The notes under the pieces are model-generated. The model did no database searches. It had not been told where the DNA came from and saw only the letters and a list, made by a program, of their open reading frames with translations. Made by a program: the position numbers and the translations under genes. Shown here piece by piece: positions 51,280-59,304 of a DNA stretch of 64,000 bases; positions within the stretch are counted from its first letter, which is position 1, and each line of letters begins with the position of its first letter. Source of the DNA: Streptomyces sp. NBC_01485 (GTDB lineage Bacteria > Actinomycetota > Actinomycetes > Streptomycetales > Streptomycetaceae); contig NZ_CP109435.1 of the NCBI RefSeq assembly GCF_036227125.1, positions 3,720,001 to 3,784,000 of the forward strand. Direction: 5' to 3'.

Positions 51280-52593
51280 TCAGGGGGTTCCGAGGACGTC
51301 CGGGGCTCCCCAGCGCCGTAGCACCTCGGGGACGACGACCGTTCCGTCGGGGCGCTGGTGCTGTTCCAGGAGGGCCGGGAGCAGGCGGCTGGTGGCCAGG
51401 CCCGAGGCGTTGAGGGTGTGCACGTACCGCGATTTTCCGCCGTCGGCCGGGCGGTAGCGGATGTTGCCGCGCCGCGCCTGGTAGTCACGGGCGTCGGACA
51501 CCGAGCTGACCTCCGCGTAGGCCCCGAGGCTGGGCAGCCAGACCTCGACGTCGTACGTCTTCGCCTGGGCCGGGCTGGTGTCCCCGGCGGCGAGTTTGAC
51601 GATCCGGTGGTGGAGGCCGAGGCCGGTCACCAACTCCTCGGCGCGGGCGAGGAGTTCGAGGTGCGCCGCCGCCGATTCCTCGGGGCGGACGTACTGCACC
51701 AGCTCGACCTTGTTGAACTGGTGCCCGCGCAGGGTCCCGCGCTCGGCTGTGCGGTAGCCGCCGGCCTCCTTGCGGTAACAGGGCGTGTAGGCCACGTACT
51801 TGAGCGGCAGGTCGTGCTCGTCGAGGGTCTCGTCGCGGTGCAGCGAGACGAGGGCGGTCTCGGCGGTGGGCAGCAGGAAGCGCTCGGGACGGCCGTCCGC
51901 GCCGCGTTCGGTGACGTACACGTCGTCGGCGAACTTGGGGAACTGGCCCGCCGTGTACCCGGCTTCGTAGGTGAGCAGATGCGGCGGCAGCACGAACTCG
52001 TAGCCGGCCCGGCGGTGCGTGTCGAGGAAGTGGTTGAGCAGCGCCCACTCCAGGGCGGCGCCCGCGCCCCGGTAGACCCAGTTGCCGCTGCCGGCGAGCC
52101 GCGCGCCCCGCTCGTAGTCCACGAGGCCCAGTTCCCGGGCGAGTCGGACGTGGTCCCTGACCGCAGGGAAGCCGGTGAAGTCGGGCGGGGCGCCGACGGT
52201 CCGGACGACCTGGTTGCTCTCCTTGCCGCCGGCGGGGACGTCGTCGTCGGGGAGGTTGGGGAGAGCGTCGAGGAAGTCCTGGTGCCGGGCGGCGAGTTGG
52301 GCGAGGGCGGCTTCGGCGGCGGTGAGGCGGGCGGCGGTCTCCGTGGCCTGCGCCCGGACGGCGGCGGTGGCCTGGCCGGTGTCCGGTTCGGTGGCCGGTT
52401 CGGTGGTGTGGTGGGCGGCGATCCGCGCCGAGAGGCGCTTGCGCGCGCCGCGCAGGCGCTCCACCTCGGCGCGGGCCTCGCGGAACTCGGTGTCCAGGGC
52501 GAGGAAGGCCGGGAGGTCGGCGTCGGCGCCCCGCTTGCGCAGGGCGTCGCGGACGCGGTCGGGGTGCTGTCGGATGAGGGTGACGTCGAGCAT
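51280..52593 (-). CDS. serS: Seryl-tRNA synthetase (T-box controlled)
   Basis: A 437-residue class II synthetase charging tRNA-Ser. It has an N-terminal coiled-coil arm (about 30-110) and class II motifs: motif 2 CYRKEAGG...RGTLRGHQF and motif 3 region EVSSVSDARDYQARR. ATG at 52593. A T-box leader with a serine specifier lies directly upstream, so it is expected to be induced when tRNA-Ser is uncharged. Streptomyces usually has its housekeeping serS elsewhere, so this may be a second, stress- or resistance-type copy; that is inference. Confidence 0.92.
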   Translation of the reverse strand: MLDVTLIRQHPDRVRDALRKRGADADLPAFLALDTEFREARAEVERLRGARKRLSARIAAHHTTEPATEPDTGQATAAVRAQATETAARLTAAEAALAQLAARHQDFLDALPNLPDDDVPAGGKESNQVVRTVGAPPDFTGFPAVRDHVRLARELGLVDYERGARLAGSGNWVYRGAGAALEWALLNHFLDTHRRAGYEFVLPPHLLTYEAGYTAGQFPKFADDVYVTERGADGRPERFLLPTAETALVSLHRDETLDEHDLPLKYVAYTPCYRKEAGGYRTAERGTLRGHQFNKVELVQYVRPEESAAAHLELLARAEELVTGLGLHHRIVKLAAGDTSPAQAKTYDVEVWLPSLGAYAEVSSVSDARDYQARRGNIRYRPADGGKSRYVHTLNASGLATSRLLPALLEQHQRPDGTVVVPEVLRRWGAPDVLGTP

Positions 52594-52903
52594 GGCGCGC
52601 GCTCCGTCCGGTGCTGCCGGGGCGGTACGCACCGCCCCGGGGTGGGTCCCTCGGGGCGTGGGCGAGAGGGTGCTCGCGGTGCCACCACGCCTTCACCGAC
52701 GTATCGACTGCGATCGACTGCGATTGACTGCGGTCGGCCACGGTCGCTTACGCCGGTCTCGTTCTGGCCCGGTGACGGGGGCCGGCCGGCGGGGCATTGC
52801 CTCCCCGCACTCGGGAGGGGATTCGCACCGGACCGCGAGGCCGCCTTCACACCTGGTGGCGGCTCTCTCGGCTCGCGGGACCCGGGCTACTCGTCTCCGT
52901 CAG
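52594..52903 (-). promoter_or_regulatory. T-box riboswitch (tRNA-Ser)
   Basis: Leader of serS. The T-box bulge TGGCACCGCG lies at 52684-52675; its variable base C would pair with the G73 discriminator of tRNA-Ser. Stem I features are visible: GAG-ACGAGTA S-turn (near 52888), AGAGAG distal motif (52868-52863) and GGTGCGAA followed by TCC (52821-52819) as serine specifier codon. GGCGTGG/CCCACGCC flank the T-box as the antiterminator stem, and a 10-bp hairpin (CCGGGGCGGT/ACCGCCCCGG) precedes the ribosome-binding site as the competing structure. It also contains three 10-bp CGACTGCGAT-like repeats. Confidence 0.85.
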
Positions 52904-52990
52904 CGCGTTGCACACGAGGTTAGGGAGCCGTCCGCGTCCCGCCAAGCGAATTAGGGCCGGGCCGGGCGAACCACGGTCCGGCCGGGCGCA

Positions 52991-53530
52991 TCACGCCGGG
53001 GCGCCCAGTTCCGCCCAGACCGTCTTGCCCGCGATGCCCGGGGCCCGTACGACGCCCCAGTCCAGGCAGAGCCGCTGGACGATGAACATGCCGTGGCCGC
53101 CGGGACGGCCCGCGCGGTGCGGGGTGCGGGGGGCCGGCTGGCCCGTGCCGCGGTCGGAGACCTCGACGCGGATCACCTTGTTGTCGCAGCCGAGAACCAT
53201 CCGGTCCGGTCCCTCGGCGTGCAGGCACGCGTTGGTGACCAGCTCGGAGACGACCAGCAGCACGTCCTCCGCGGCGGCCCGCCGGTCGGCGGTGGCGGCC
53301 GGCAGCCAGCCCCACGCGTACAGCGCCTCACGGGCGAAGTCGCGGGCGAGCGGGACGACCCCGCTGGCGCCTTCGAAGCTCAGCCGGCGTACCTGACCGC
53401 CGCCCGACACCCCGGACGAACCGGACGCCTCGGCCGCCGCTCCCCCTGGGGATCCCCCTGGGGACGACCCGGAAGCGCCGCTGGGCTCCGGACCGCGGTC
53501 GCCCGGCGAGTATGGCCGGGTGGTGCTCAT
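52991..53530 (-). CDS. Anti-sigma factor kinase (RsbW/PrsI-like)
   Basis: A 179-residue GHKL ATP-binding protein; about 50 disordered Gly/Ser/Pro residues precede the domain. N box SELVTNACLHAEG, G1 box EVSDRGTG, and GHGMFIVQRL are intact. With the STAS protein and SigB-family sigma factor next to it, it should be the anti-sigma/kinase of a partner-switching module. The layout resembles the S. coelicolor sigI locus. ATG at 53530. Confidence 0.87.
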   Translation of the reverse strand: MSTTRPYSPGDRGPEPSGASGSSPGGSPGGAAAEASGSSGVSGGGQVRRLSFEGASGVVPLARDFAREALYAWGWLPAATADRRAAAEDVLLVVSELVTNACLHAEGPDRMVLGCDNKVIRVEVSDRGTGQPAPRTPHRAGRPGGHGMFIVQRLCLDWGVVRAPGIAGKTVWAELGAPA

Positions 53531-53758
53531 CAGCGCTTCACCTCACCGATTCCCCGATTCACCGGTTCACAATTCAAGAGTCGGATCTCTACAAAGTCTG
53601 TACGCGGGTGGTCACGTAGGCATTCACGTGGCCCGACGGCGTTCTCATCACCCTTGCCGCCGACATGTTCGGGTACAGGATGTCTCCTGCCCGGGGGGAC
53701 CGGCGGAACACCCCTCGTTCGCACCCGTTCGCACCCGCTACCCGGCGGACGGCGAAAG

Positions 53759-54133
53759 TCAGCCGTCGTCGGCCAGGGCCGCCTCGATCGTGGCGTGCAC
53801 GGTGAACACCGCGTCCGCGCCGGTGATCTCGAAGACCCGCGCCACCACGGGCAGCATGCCCGCCAGATGGACTCCGCCACCGGCCGCCTCCGCCTTCAGA
53901 CGTGCTCCGAGCAGCACGTTCAGCCCGGTGGAGTCGCAGAACTCCAGCCGGGTGCAGTCCACCACCAGGCGGCTGTGGCCCCTGGCGAGGCAGTCGTCGA
54001 GCGGCTCACGCAACAGATCGGCGGTGTGGTGATCCAACTCACCCGCCGGGGTCACGACGGCGCTGGAGCCCTCTTCCCGCACCTCGACCAGAAGCCGGCC
54101 AGACTGTGCGCTGCCGACCGTCCCGCGGTCCAT
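53759..54133 (-). CDS. STAS anti-anti-sigma factor
   Basis: A 124-residue STAS-domain antagonist. The phosphorylatable serine region reads LEFCDSTGLNVLL (serine of DST). Unphosphorylated it would bind the anti-sigma factor and free the sigma factor. ATG at 54133 has AGGAG about nine bases upstream, which decides the start over the longer frame. Divergent from the sigma gene; 228 bp separate it from the anti-sigma gene. Confidence 0.9.
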   Translation of the reverse strand: MDRGTVGSAQSGRLLVEVREEGSSAVVTPAGELDHHTADLLREPLDDCLARGHSRLVVDCTRLEFCDSTGLNVLLGARLKAEAAGGGVHLAGMLPVVARVFEITGADAVFTVHATIEAALADDG

Positions 54134-54397
54134 GCCGTCTCTTCTCCTGGGGTCGTGAACTGCTTGCCGACGCTCTCGCTGACGCTCTCGAACCCTACGC
54201 CTTGGACCCGCACCCCAACATCCGAGCAATCACACTCAAACGGACATAATCAAACAAATGCCACTTGCGATCGATCGAGTAAAGCGGGTAGGGCTAGTAG
54301 GCACACGCAACCGACCACGGCCGGCTTTGGAGGCGCCGCACACCGTAGTGCGCTCACTGGCTTCGGCAGCCATACGCCGAGAACGATGGAGGACATC

Positions 54398-55357
54398 ATG
54401 TCACCCCGGCTCGACGCACCGCCTACCCGCGAAGCGACGTCGACACCCCCTCCGGAACAAGAACATCTGGAACCCATCGCGCAGGACGCGGCAGCGGCAC
54501 CGGACGTCGACCCCACCGACGCCGACGTCACCGACACCGACGTCACCGACGCCCTCGCCGGCCTTCCGGAGATCCCCCCGTACGACGAGGTGGGGGCCGT
54601 CGACGCACGGGCCCTGTCCAAGACCCTGTTCGCGCGGCTGGAGTCCCTCGAAGAGGGCACGCACGACTACGCGTACGTCCGCAACACGCTCGTCGAACTG
54701 AACCTCGCGCTGGTCAAGTTCGCCGCCTCCCGGTTCCGCTCGCGCAGCGAGCCGATGGAGGACATCATCCAGGTCGGCACCATCGGCCTGATCAAGGCGA
54801 TCGACCGCTTCGAGCTGTCGCGCGGCGTCGAGTTCCCGACGTTCGCGATGCCGACCATCATCGGCGAGATCAAGCGCTTCTTCCGTGACACCTCGTGGTC
54901 GGTGCGCGTCCCGCGCCGGCTCCAGGAGCTGCGGCTCGACCTGGCCAAGGCGGGCGACGAACTGGCCCAGAAGCTCGACCGGGCGCCCACCGTCGGGGAG
55001 TTGGCCGAGCGGCTCGGGCTCTCCGACGACGAGGTCGTCGAGGGCATGGCGGCGTCGAACGCGTACACGGCCTCGTCGCTCGACGCACAGCCGGCGGAGG
55101 ACGACGCGGAAGGCGCTCTCGCCGACCGCATCGGCTACGAGGACCACGGGCTCGAAGGCATCGAGTACGTCGAGTCGTTGAAGCCCCTGATCGCCGAACT
55201 CCCGCCCCGCGACCGCCAGATCCTCTCCCTCCGCTTCGTCGTCGGCCTGACCCAGTCGGAGATCGGCGAGGAACTCGGCATCTCCCAGATGCATGTGTCC
55301 CGCCTGCTGTCCCGCACCCTGGGCCGGCTGCGGAAGGGGCTGACGCTGGAGGAATGA
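54398..55357 (+). CDS. SigB/SigF-family RNA polymerase sigma factor (SigI-like)
   Basis: A 319-residue stress/development sigma factor. An acidic N-terminal extension of ~65 residues (repeated DVTDTD units) precedes regions 2 (PMEDIIQVGTIGLIKAIDRF), 3 (RLQELRLDLAKAGDEL) and 4 (VGLTQSEIGEELGISQMHVSRLL). ATG at 54398 with GGAGG five bases upstream; ATG 54386 is four codons earlier. The divergent STAS and anti-sigma genes are its likely control module. Similarity to S. coelicolor SigI is inferred from context. Confidence 0.9.
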   Translation: MSPRLDAPPTREATSTPPPEQEHLEPIAQDAAAAPDVDPTDADVTDTDVTDALAGLPEIPPYDEVGAVDARALSKTLFARLESLEEGTHDYAYVRNTLVELNLALVKFAASRFRSRSEPMEDIIQVGTIGLIKAIDRFELSRGVEFPTFAMPTIIGEIKRFFRDTSWSVRVPRRLQELRLDLAKAGDELAQKLDRAPTVGELAERLGLSDDEVVEGMAASNAYTASSLDAQPAEDDAEGALADRIGYEDHGLEGIEYVESLKPLIAELPPRDRQILSLRFVVGLTQSEIGEELGISQMHVSRLLSRTLGRLRKGLTLEE

Positions 55358-55437
55358 CGGGCGACGGGTGACGGGTCTTCGGAGTCGCGCGGTGCGGCGC
55401 GGGCACGCCGGGTCCCCGGTAGGCGAAGTGCAGAAAG

Positions 55438-55463
55438 GTGACACTCCCGCACCGAAGTGTCAC
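55438..55463. promoter_or_regulatory. Inverted repeat between sigma and lectin genes
   Basis: GTGACACT (55438-55445) and AGTGTCAC (55456-55463) are perfect 8-bp arms with a 10-base spacer. A second small palindrome CTGACCAGTAAGTCAG follows about 70 bp on. These are possible operator sites for the gene at 55591. Confidence 0.5.
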
Positions 55464-55590
55464 ATCCCGACGGCCCGGAAACCTCCCCACGCGACGCCGC
55501 TCCCCACGACGGGCTAAGGTCGCCTCCACCCCAACTGACCAGTAAGTCAGCAACCGGACGCGACGCGGTGTCCGGCGAGGAGGCGACCTC

Positions 55591-57081
55591 ATGGATACCG
55601 ACGCACACCTCACCGACCTGCTGCGCGCCGCGCCGGCGACCGCGTACCCGGCGCTGCGCGAGTTACGCGCCCGTCACCACCCCGCCGTCCTCGCGTACGC
55701 CCGCCACTGCACGACCGGCGAACCGGCGGCGCGGCGGCTGGCGTCCGAGGCGTTCACGCTCGCCGCCCGGGAGACGGCGCGCGGCAACGACCCCGGCGGC
55801 CCCTGGCGACACTGGCTCCTGCTGCTCTCCGGGCGGATCGCCGCGAGCTGGGCCGCCGACGACCGGGCCGGCGGGCTGGACGCGGGACTGCTCCTCGTCC
55901 TCAACACCTCGGCCCCCGGCGGCCCGGTGCCGCCCCTGCTCGCCGCGTTCCGCACCCTGTCCTTCCACGCGCAGGGCCTCCTCTGGTACGGCGTCGTGGA
56001 GCGCGAGGCCGCCGAACGCACGGCCGCGCTGCTCGGCCTGACCCCCGAGGGCGTCACGTACGGCACCGGCCGCGCCCTGCACTCCCTCGCCCAGGTCTGC
56101 CTGCGGCACCGGCTCACCGCCTCCGACGACCCGCGCTGCGGGGACTTCCGCCGGCTGATCGAGGAGTCCGTACGCCCGGACGGCCCGCGCCACAGCCCCG
56201 ACCTCGACGTCCACCGGGCGCAGTGCCCGCACTGCGCGACCGCCTACGAGGAGCAGTGCGCGCTGCGCGACGCCCCGCGCGCCGCGCTCGCGGAGGGGCT
56301 GCTGCCGTGGGGCGGGACGGCGTACGTCATGGACGAGCACGAGGCGTCCCGCCGCCTCGCGCCGACGGCCGTGCGCGGACCGGGACGCCGGGTGGTGCTG
56401 GCCTCGGCGGCGCTGGGGGTCGCGGTGGTCACGCTGGCGGTCCTGCTGGCGTCCACGGGCGGCGCGGCGGACCGGGGCTCGGCCGGCGCCGTCGTCACCG
56501 GGCCGCCGCCGGCCGTTCCGGCGGTGACCGTGACGGCGACGGTGGCGGTGCCCGTCACACCGAGCGCCGACTCACCTTCCCCGTCGCCGAGTTCGCCCCC
56601 GTCCCACACGAGCGCGCCGCCGGGGCCGCGTCCGGCGCCCATCCCGTCGCCCTCCCCCACGCGCCTGCCCGGCGCTACGTACGCCCAGGTCGTGAACGTC
56701 GCCACGGGGCGCTGCCTCGAGGTGGCCGGGCGCCCCGCCGAGGGCACGGACGTCGTCGCCGCGCCCTGTTCCGCCTCGCCCAGCCAGCGGTGGCGGGTCG
56801 ACTCGGGGCGCGCGGTGCTCACGTCGTACGCCGACCCCGCCTTCTGCCTGGACACCCGCGGCGGCGTCGACAAGGGCGTCGGCGTCTGGACCTGCGCCGC
56901 GCTGGACGGCCCCAACGGACGGAACCTGAGGTTCACCGTGGAGGGCGACGGCACGATCCGCCCGGCCATCGCCCTCCTGTCGGCCCTGACCGCGAACGAC
57001 ACCGGCACCCTGTCGCTCGAACTCCTGGAGGAGAACGGGGAGGGGAACGGGGACCAGATGTGGCGGGCGGGGGCGGTCTGA
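55591..57081 (+). CDS. Membrane protein: sigma-like region, zinc anti-sigma motif and ricin lectin domain
   Basis: A 496-residue protein. Residues 1-170 look like a degenerate ECF sigma factor (region-2-like LTDLLRAAPATAYPALRELR; region-4-like LSFHAQGLLWYGVVEREAAE). H208-x3-C212-x2-C215 (VHRAQCPHC) is the zinc anti-sigma signature. One membrane helix spans about 267-288, then a Pro/Ser/Thr spacer and an extracellular ricin-type beta-trefoil (about 362-495; GRCLEVAGRPAEGTDVV, SQRWRVDSG). It could sense glycans outside and regulate transcription inside; that role is inferred. ATG at 55591. Confidence 0.8.
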   Translation: MDTDAHLTDLLRAAPATAYPALRELRARHHPAVLAYARHCTTGEPAARRLASEAFTLAARETARGNDPGGPWRHWLLLLSGRIAASWAADDRAGGLDAGLLLVLNTSAPGGPVPPLLAAFRTLSFHAQGLLWYGVVEREAAERTAALLGLTPEGVTYGTGRALHSLAQVCLRHRLTASDDPRCGDFRRLIEESVRPDGPRHSPDLDVHRAQCPHCATAYEEQCALRDAPRAALAEGLLPWGGTAYVMDEHEASRRLAPTAVRGPGRRVVLASAALGVAVVTLAVLLASTGGAADRGSAGAVVTGPPPAVPAVTVTATVAVPVTPSADSPSPSPSSPPSHTSAPPGPRPAPIPSPSPTRLPGATYAQVVNVATGRCLEVAGRPAEGTDVVAAPCSASPSQRWRVDSGRAVLTSYADPAFCLDTRGGVDKGVGVWTCAALDGPNGRNLRFTVEGDGTIRPAIALLSALTANDTGTLSLELLEENGEGNGDQMWRAGAV

Positions 57082-57146
57082 GGGCGCCTGGGCTGCGTCT
57101 GCTATGTCTGCGTCTGCATCATCCGCGTCCGCTCATGAGGAGCCCC

Positions 57147-58136
57147 GTGCCCGACTCCCCTGCCGGTCCCGCCCGCCCCAGCCCGCTCGCCGATCTTCCC
57201 GTGCTGCTGGTGGCCGGTGTCTGGGGCTCCAGTTATCTCGCCGCCAAGGGCGTCACGACGGCGGAGACCGTGGTGGCCGTGCTGGTGCTGCGGTTCGCCG
57301 TGGTGTTGCCGGTGCTGGTGGTCGCGGGGTGGCGGCGGCTGCGGGCGCTGAGCGGGCCGCAGTGGCGCGGGGCCGGGGTGCTGGGGCTGATCCTGGCCGG
57401 GATCTTCCTGCTGGAGACCTACGGTGTGGTACACACGTCGGCGACCAACGCCGGGCTGATCATCAGCCTGACCATGGTGTTCACGCCGCTCGCGGAGAGC
57501 CGGGTGCGCGGGACGCGGCTGCCGGGGGCGTTCGTGGCGGCGGCGGGGCTGTCGGTGCTCGGCGTGGCGCTGCTGACGCAGGGCGCCGGGTTCACCGCTC
57601 CGTCCGGGGGCGATCTGCTGATGCTGGGGGCGGCCGTCGCCCGTACCGTGCACGTGCTGGCCATGGCCCGTATGGAGTCGGTGCGCGGGGCCGACGCGCT
57701 GTCGCTGACGACCGTCCAACTGGGCGGTGCGGTGGCCGTGTTCGCGGTGCTGGCGGCGGTGCCGGGGACGGGCGCGTCGCCGTGGTCGGCGGCGGCCGGG
57801 TTCGACGGCGGGGACTGGCTCGGCCTGCTCTATCTCTCCGCGTTCTGCACGCTGTTCGCGTTCTTCGTGCAGATGTGGGCGGTCCGCCGGACGTCGCCGT
57901 CCCGGGTCAGTCTGCTGCTGGGCACCGAGCCGGTGTGGGCGGCGGCCGTCGGCATCGCGCTCGCCGGGGACCGGCCGGGGTGGCTCGGACTGGCGGGCGC
58001 GGTGCTCGTGCTCGTCGGCACCGGGTGGGGGCGGACGGTGGCGGACCGGGAGCGGGGGCCGGAGTCGGCTCCGGCTCAGACCACCCGTGCGCCGCGCCGC
58101 CACACGCCGGAGACGAGCGGTACGCCCGGCCGGTAG
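57147..58136 (+). CDS. EamA-type (DMT superfamily) transporter
   Basis: A 329-residue inner-membrane carrier with about ten helices in two EamA repeats (VLLVAGVWGSSYLAAKGV; VQMWAVRRTSPSRVSLLLG). GTG at 57147 has AGGAG four bases upstream; ATG at 57135 is the alternative. Substrate unknown, probably an amino acid or metabolite exporter. Its last 61 bases overlap the convergent hutI end. Confidence 0.87.
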   Translation: MPDSPAGPARPSPLADLPVLLVAGVWGSSYLAAKGVTTAETVVAVLVLRFAVVLPVLVVAGWRRLRALSGPQWRGAGVLGLILAGIFLLETYGVVHTSATNAGLIISLTMVFTPLAESRVRGTRLPGAFVAAAGLSVLGVALLTQGAGFTAPSGGDLLMLGAAVARTVHVLAMARMESVRGADALSLTTVQLGGAVAVFAVLAAVPGTGASPWSAAAGFDGGDWLGLLYLSAFCTLFAFFVQMWAVRRTSPSRVSLLLGTEPVWAAAVGIALAGDRPGWLGLAGAVLVLVGTGWGRTVADRERGPESAPAQTTRAPRRHTPETSGTPGR

Positions 58137-59263
58137 GCCAGGTGGACGTGGCTCGGGGCGTCCAGGAGGGTCAGGTCGGCGTACGCGCCCGGGGTCAGGC
58201 GGCCCACGTCCGTGCGGCGCAGGGCCGCCGCGCCGCCCGCCGTCGCCGACCACACCGCCTCGTCCGGCGTCATGCCCATGTCCCGGACGGCGAGCGCGAT
58301 ACAGAACGGCACGGACGAGGTGAAGGACGAACCCGGGTTGCAGTCCGTGGAGAGGGCGACGGTGACGCCCGCGTCCAGCAGCCGGCGGGCGTCCGGCCAC
58401 TCGGCGCGCGTGGAGAACTCGGCGCCCGGCAGGAGCGTGGCGACCGTGTCGCCGCTCGCCAGCGCGTCCACGTCCGCGTCCGTGAGGTGGGTGCAGTGGT
58501 CGGCGCTGGCCGCGTCCAGCTCGACCGCGAGCTGCACGCCGGGGCCGTAGGAGAGCTGGTTGGCGTGGATACGGGGGTGCAGGCCCTTCGCCTTGCCCGC
58601 GGTGAGGATGGCGCGGGCCTGGTCGCCGTCGAAGGCGCCCTTCTCGCAGAAGACGTCGATCCAGCGGGCGTGCGGGGCGCAGGCGTCGAGCATCTCGCCG
58701 GTGACCAGTGCGACGTAGGCGGCCGGGTCGTCGGCGTAGTCGGGGGAGACGATGTGGGCGCCGAGGTAGGTGACCTCGTCGGTGTGGCGGGCGGCGAGGC
58801 GCAGGGCGCGGGCCTCGTCGGCGACCGTCAGGCCGTAGCCCGACTTCGTCTCGAAGGTGGTGGTGCCCTGGCGGAGCGCCTCGGCGAGATAACGGGTGAG
58901 GTTCCGTTCGAGTTCCCCGTCGCTCGCGGCGCGGGTCGCGGCGACCGTCGTACGGATGCCGCCCGCCGTGTAACCGCGGCCCGACATACGGGCGTTGAAC
59001 TCCTCCGTGCGGTCGCCCGCGAAGACCAGGTGGGAGTGGGAGTCGACGAAGCCCGGGAGGACCGCCCGGCCGCCCGCGTCGACCCGATTGTCAGTGGCGG
59101 GTGCTTTGCTTGATTCACCGGTCCACGCGACGCGGTCGCCGTCGATGACGACAGCCGCGTCCCGGACCAGACCGAGAGGGGAATTGTCGCCGAGGGAGGG
59201 ATCGTTGGTGACCAGCGTGGCGATGTTGGTGATGACGGTGGTCGTGCCGGTGCTGCTGCTCAT
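58076..59263 (-). CDS. hutI: Imidazolonepropionase HutI
   Basis: A 395-residue amidohydrolase that opens imidazolonepropionate to N-formimino-L-glutamate in histidine breakdown. It has the metal motif SHSHLVFAGDR and STDCNPGSSFTSS. ATG at 59263. Last gene of the leftward hut cluster, 42 bp after hutF. Confidence 0.95.
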   Translation of the reverse strand: MSSSTGTTTVITNIATLVTNDPSLGDNSPLGLVRDAAVVIDGDRVAWTGESSKAPATDNRVDAGGRAVLPGFVDSHSHLVFAGDRTEEFNARMSGRGYTAGGIRTTVAATRAASDGELERNLTRYLAEALRQGTTTFETKSGYGLTVADEARALRLAARHTDEVTYLGAHIVSPDYADDPAAYVALVTGEMLDACAPHARWIDVFCEKGAFDGDQARAILTAGKAKGLHPRIHANQLSYGPGVQLAVELDAASADHCTHLTDADVDALASGDTVATLLPGAEFSTRAEWPDARRLLDAGVTVALSTDCNPGSSFTSSVPFCIALAVRDMGMTPDEAVWSATAGGAAALRRTDVGRLTPGAYADLTLLDAPSHVHLAYRPGVPLVSGVWRRGARVV

Positions 59264-59304
59264 CGTCGTGTCCTCGTGGGAGCGGGGTCCGGGTCCTGTG
59301 GTTG

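Noticed and set aside
53093..54397. Long N-terminal extension of the sigma factor frame
   Set aside because: Runs antisense through the anti-sigma and STAS genes; similarity begins at 54398 with a good ribosome-binding site.
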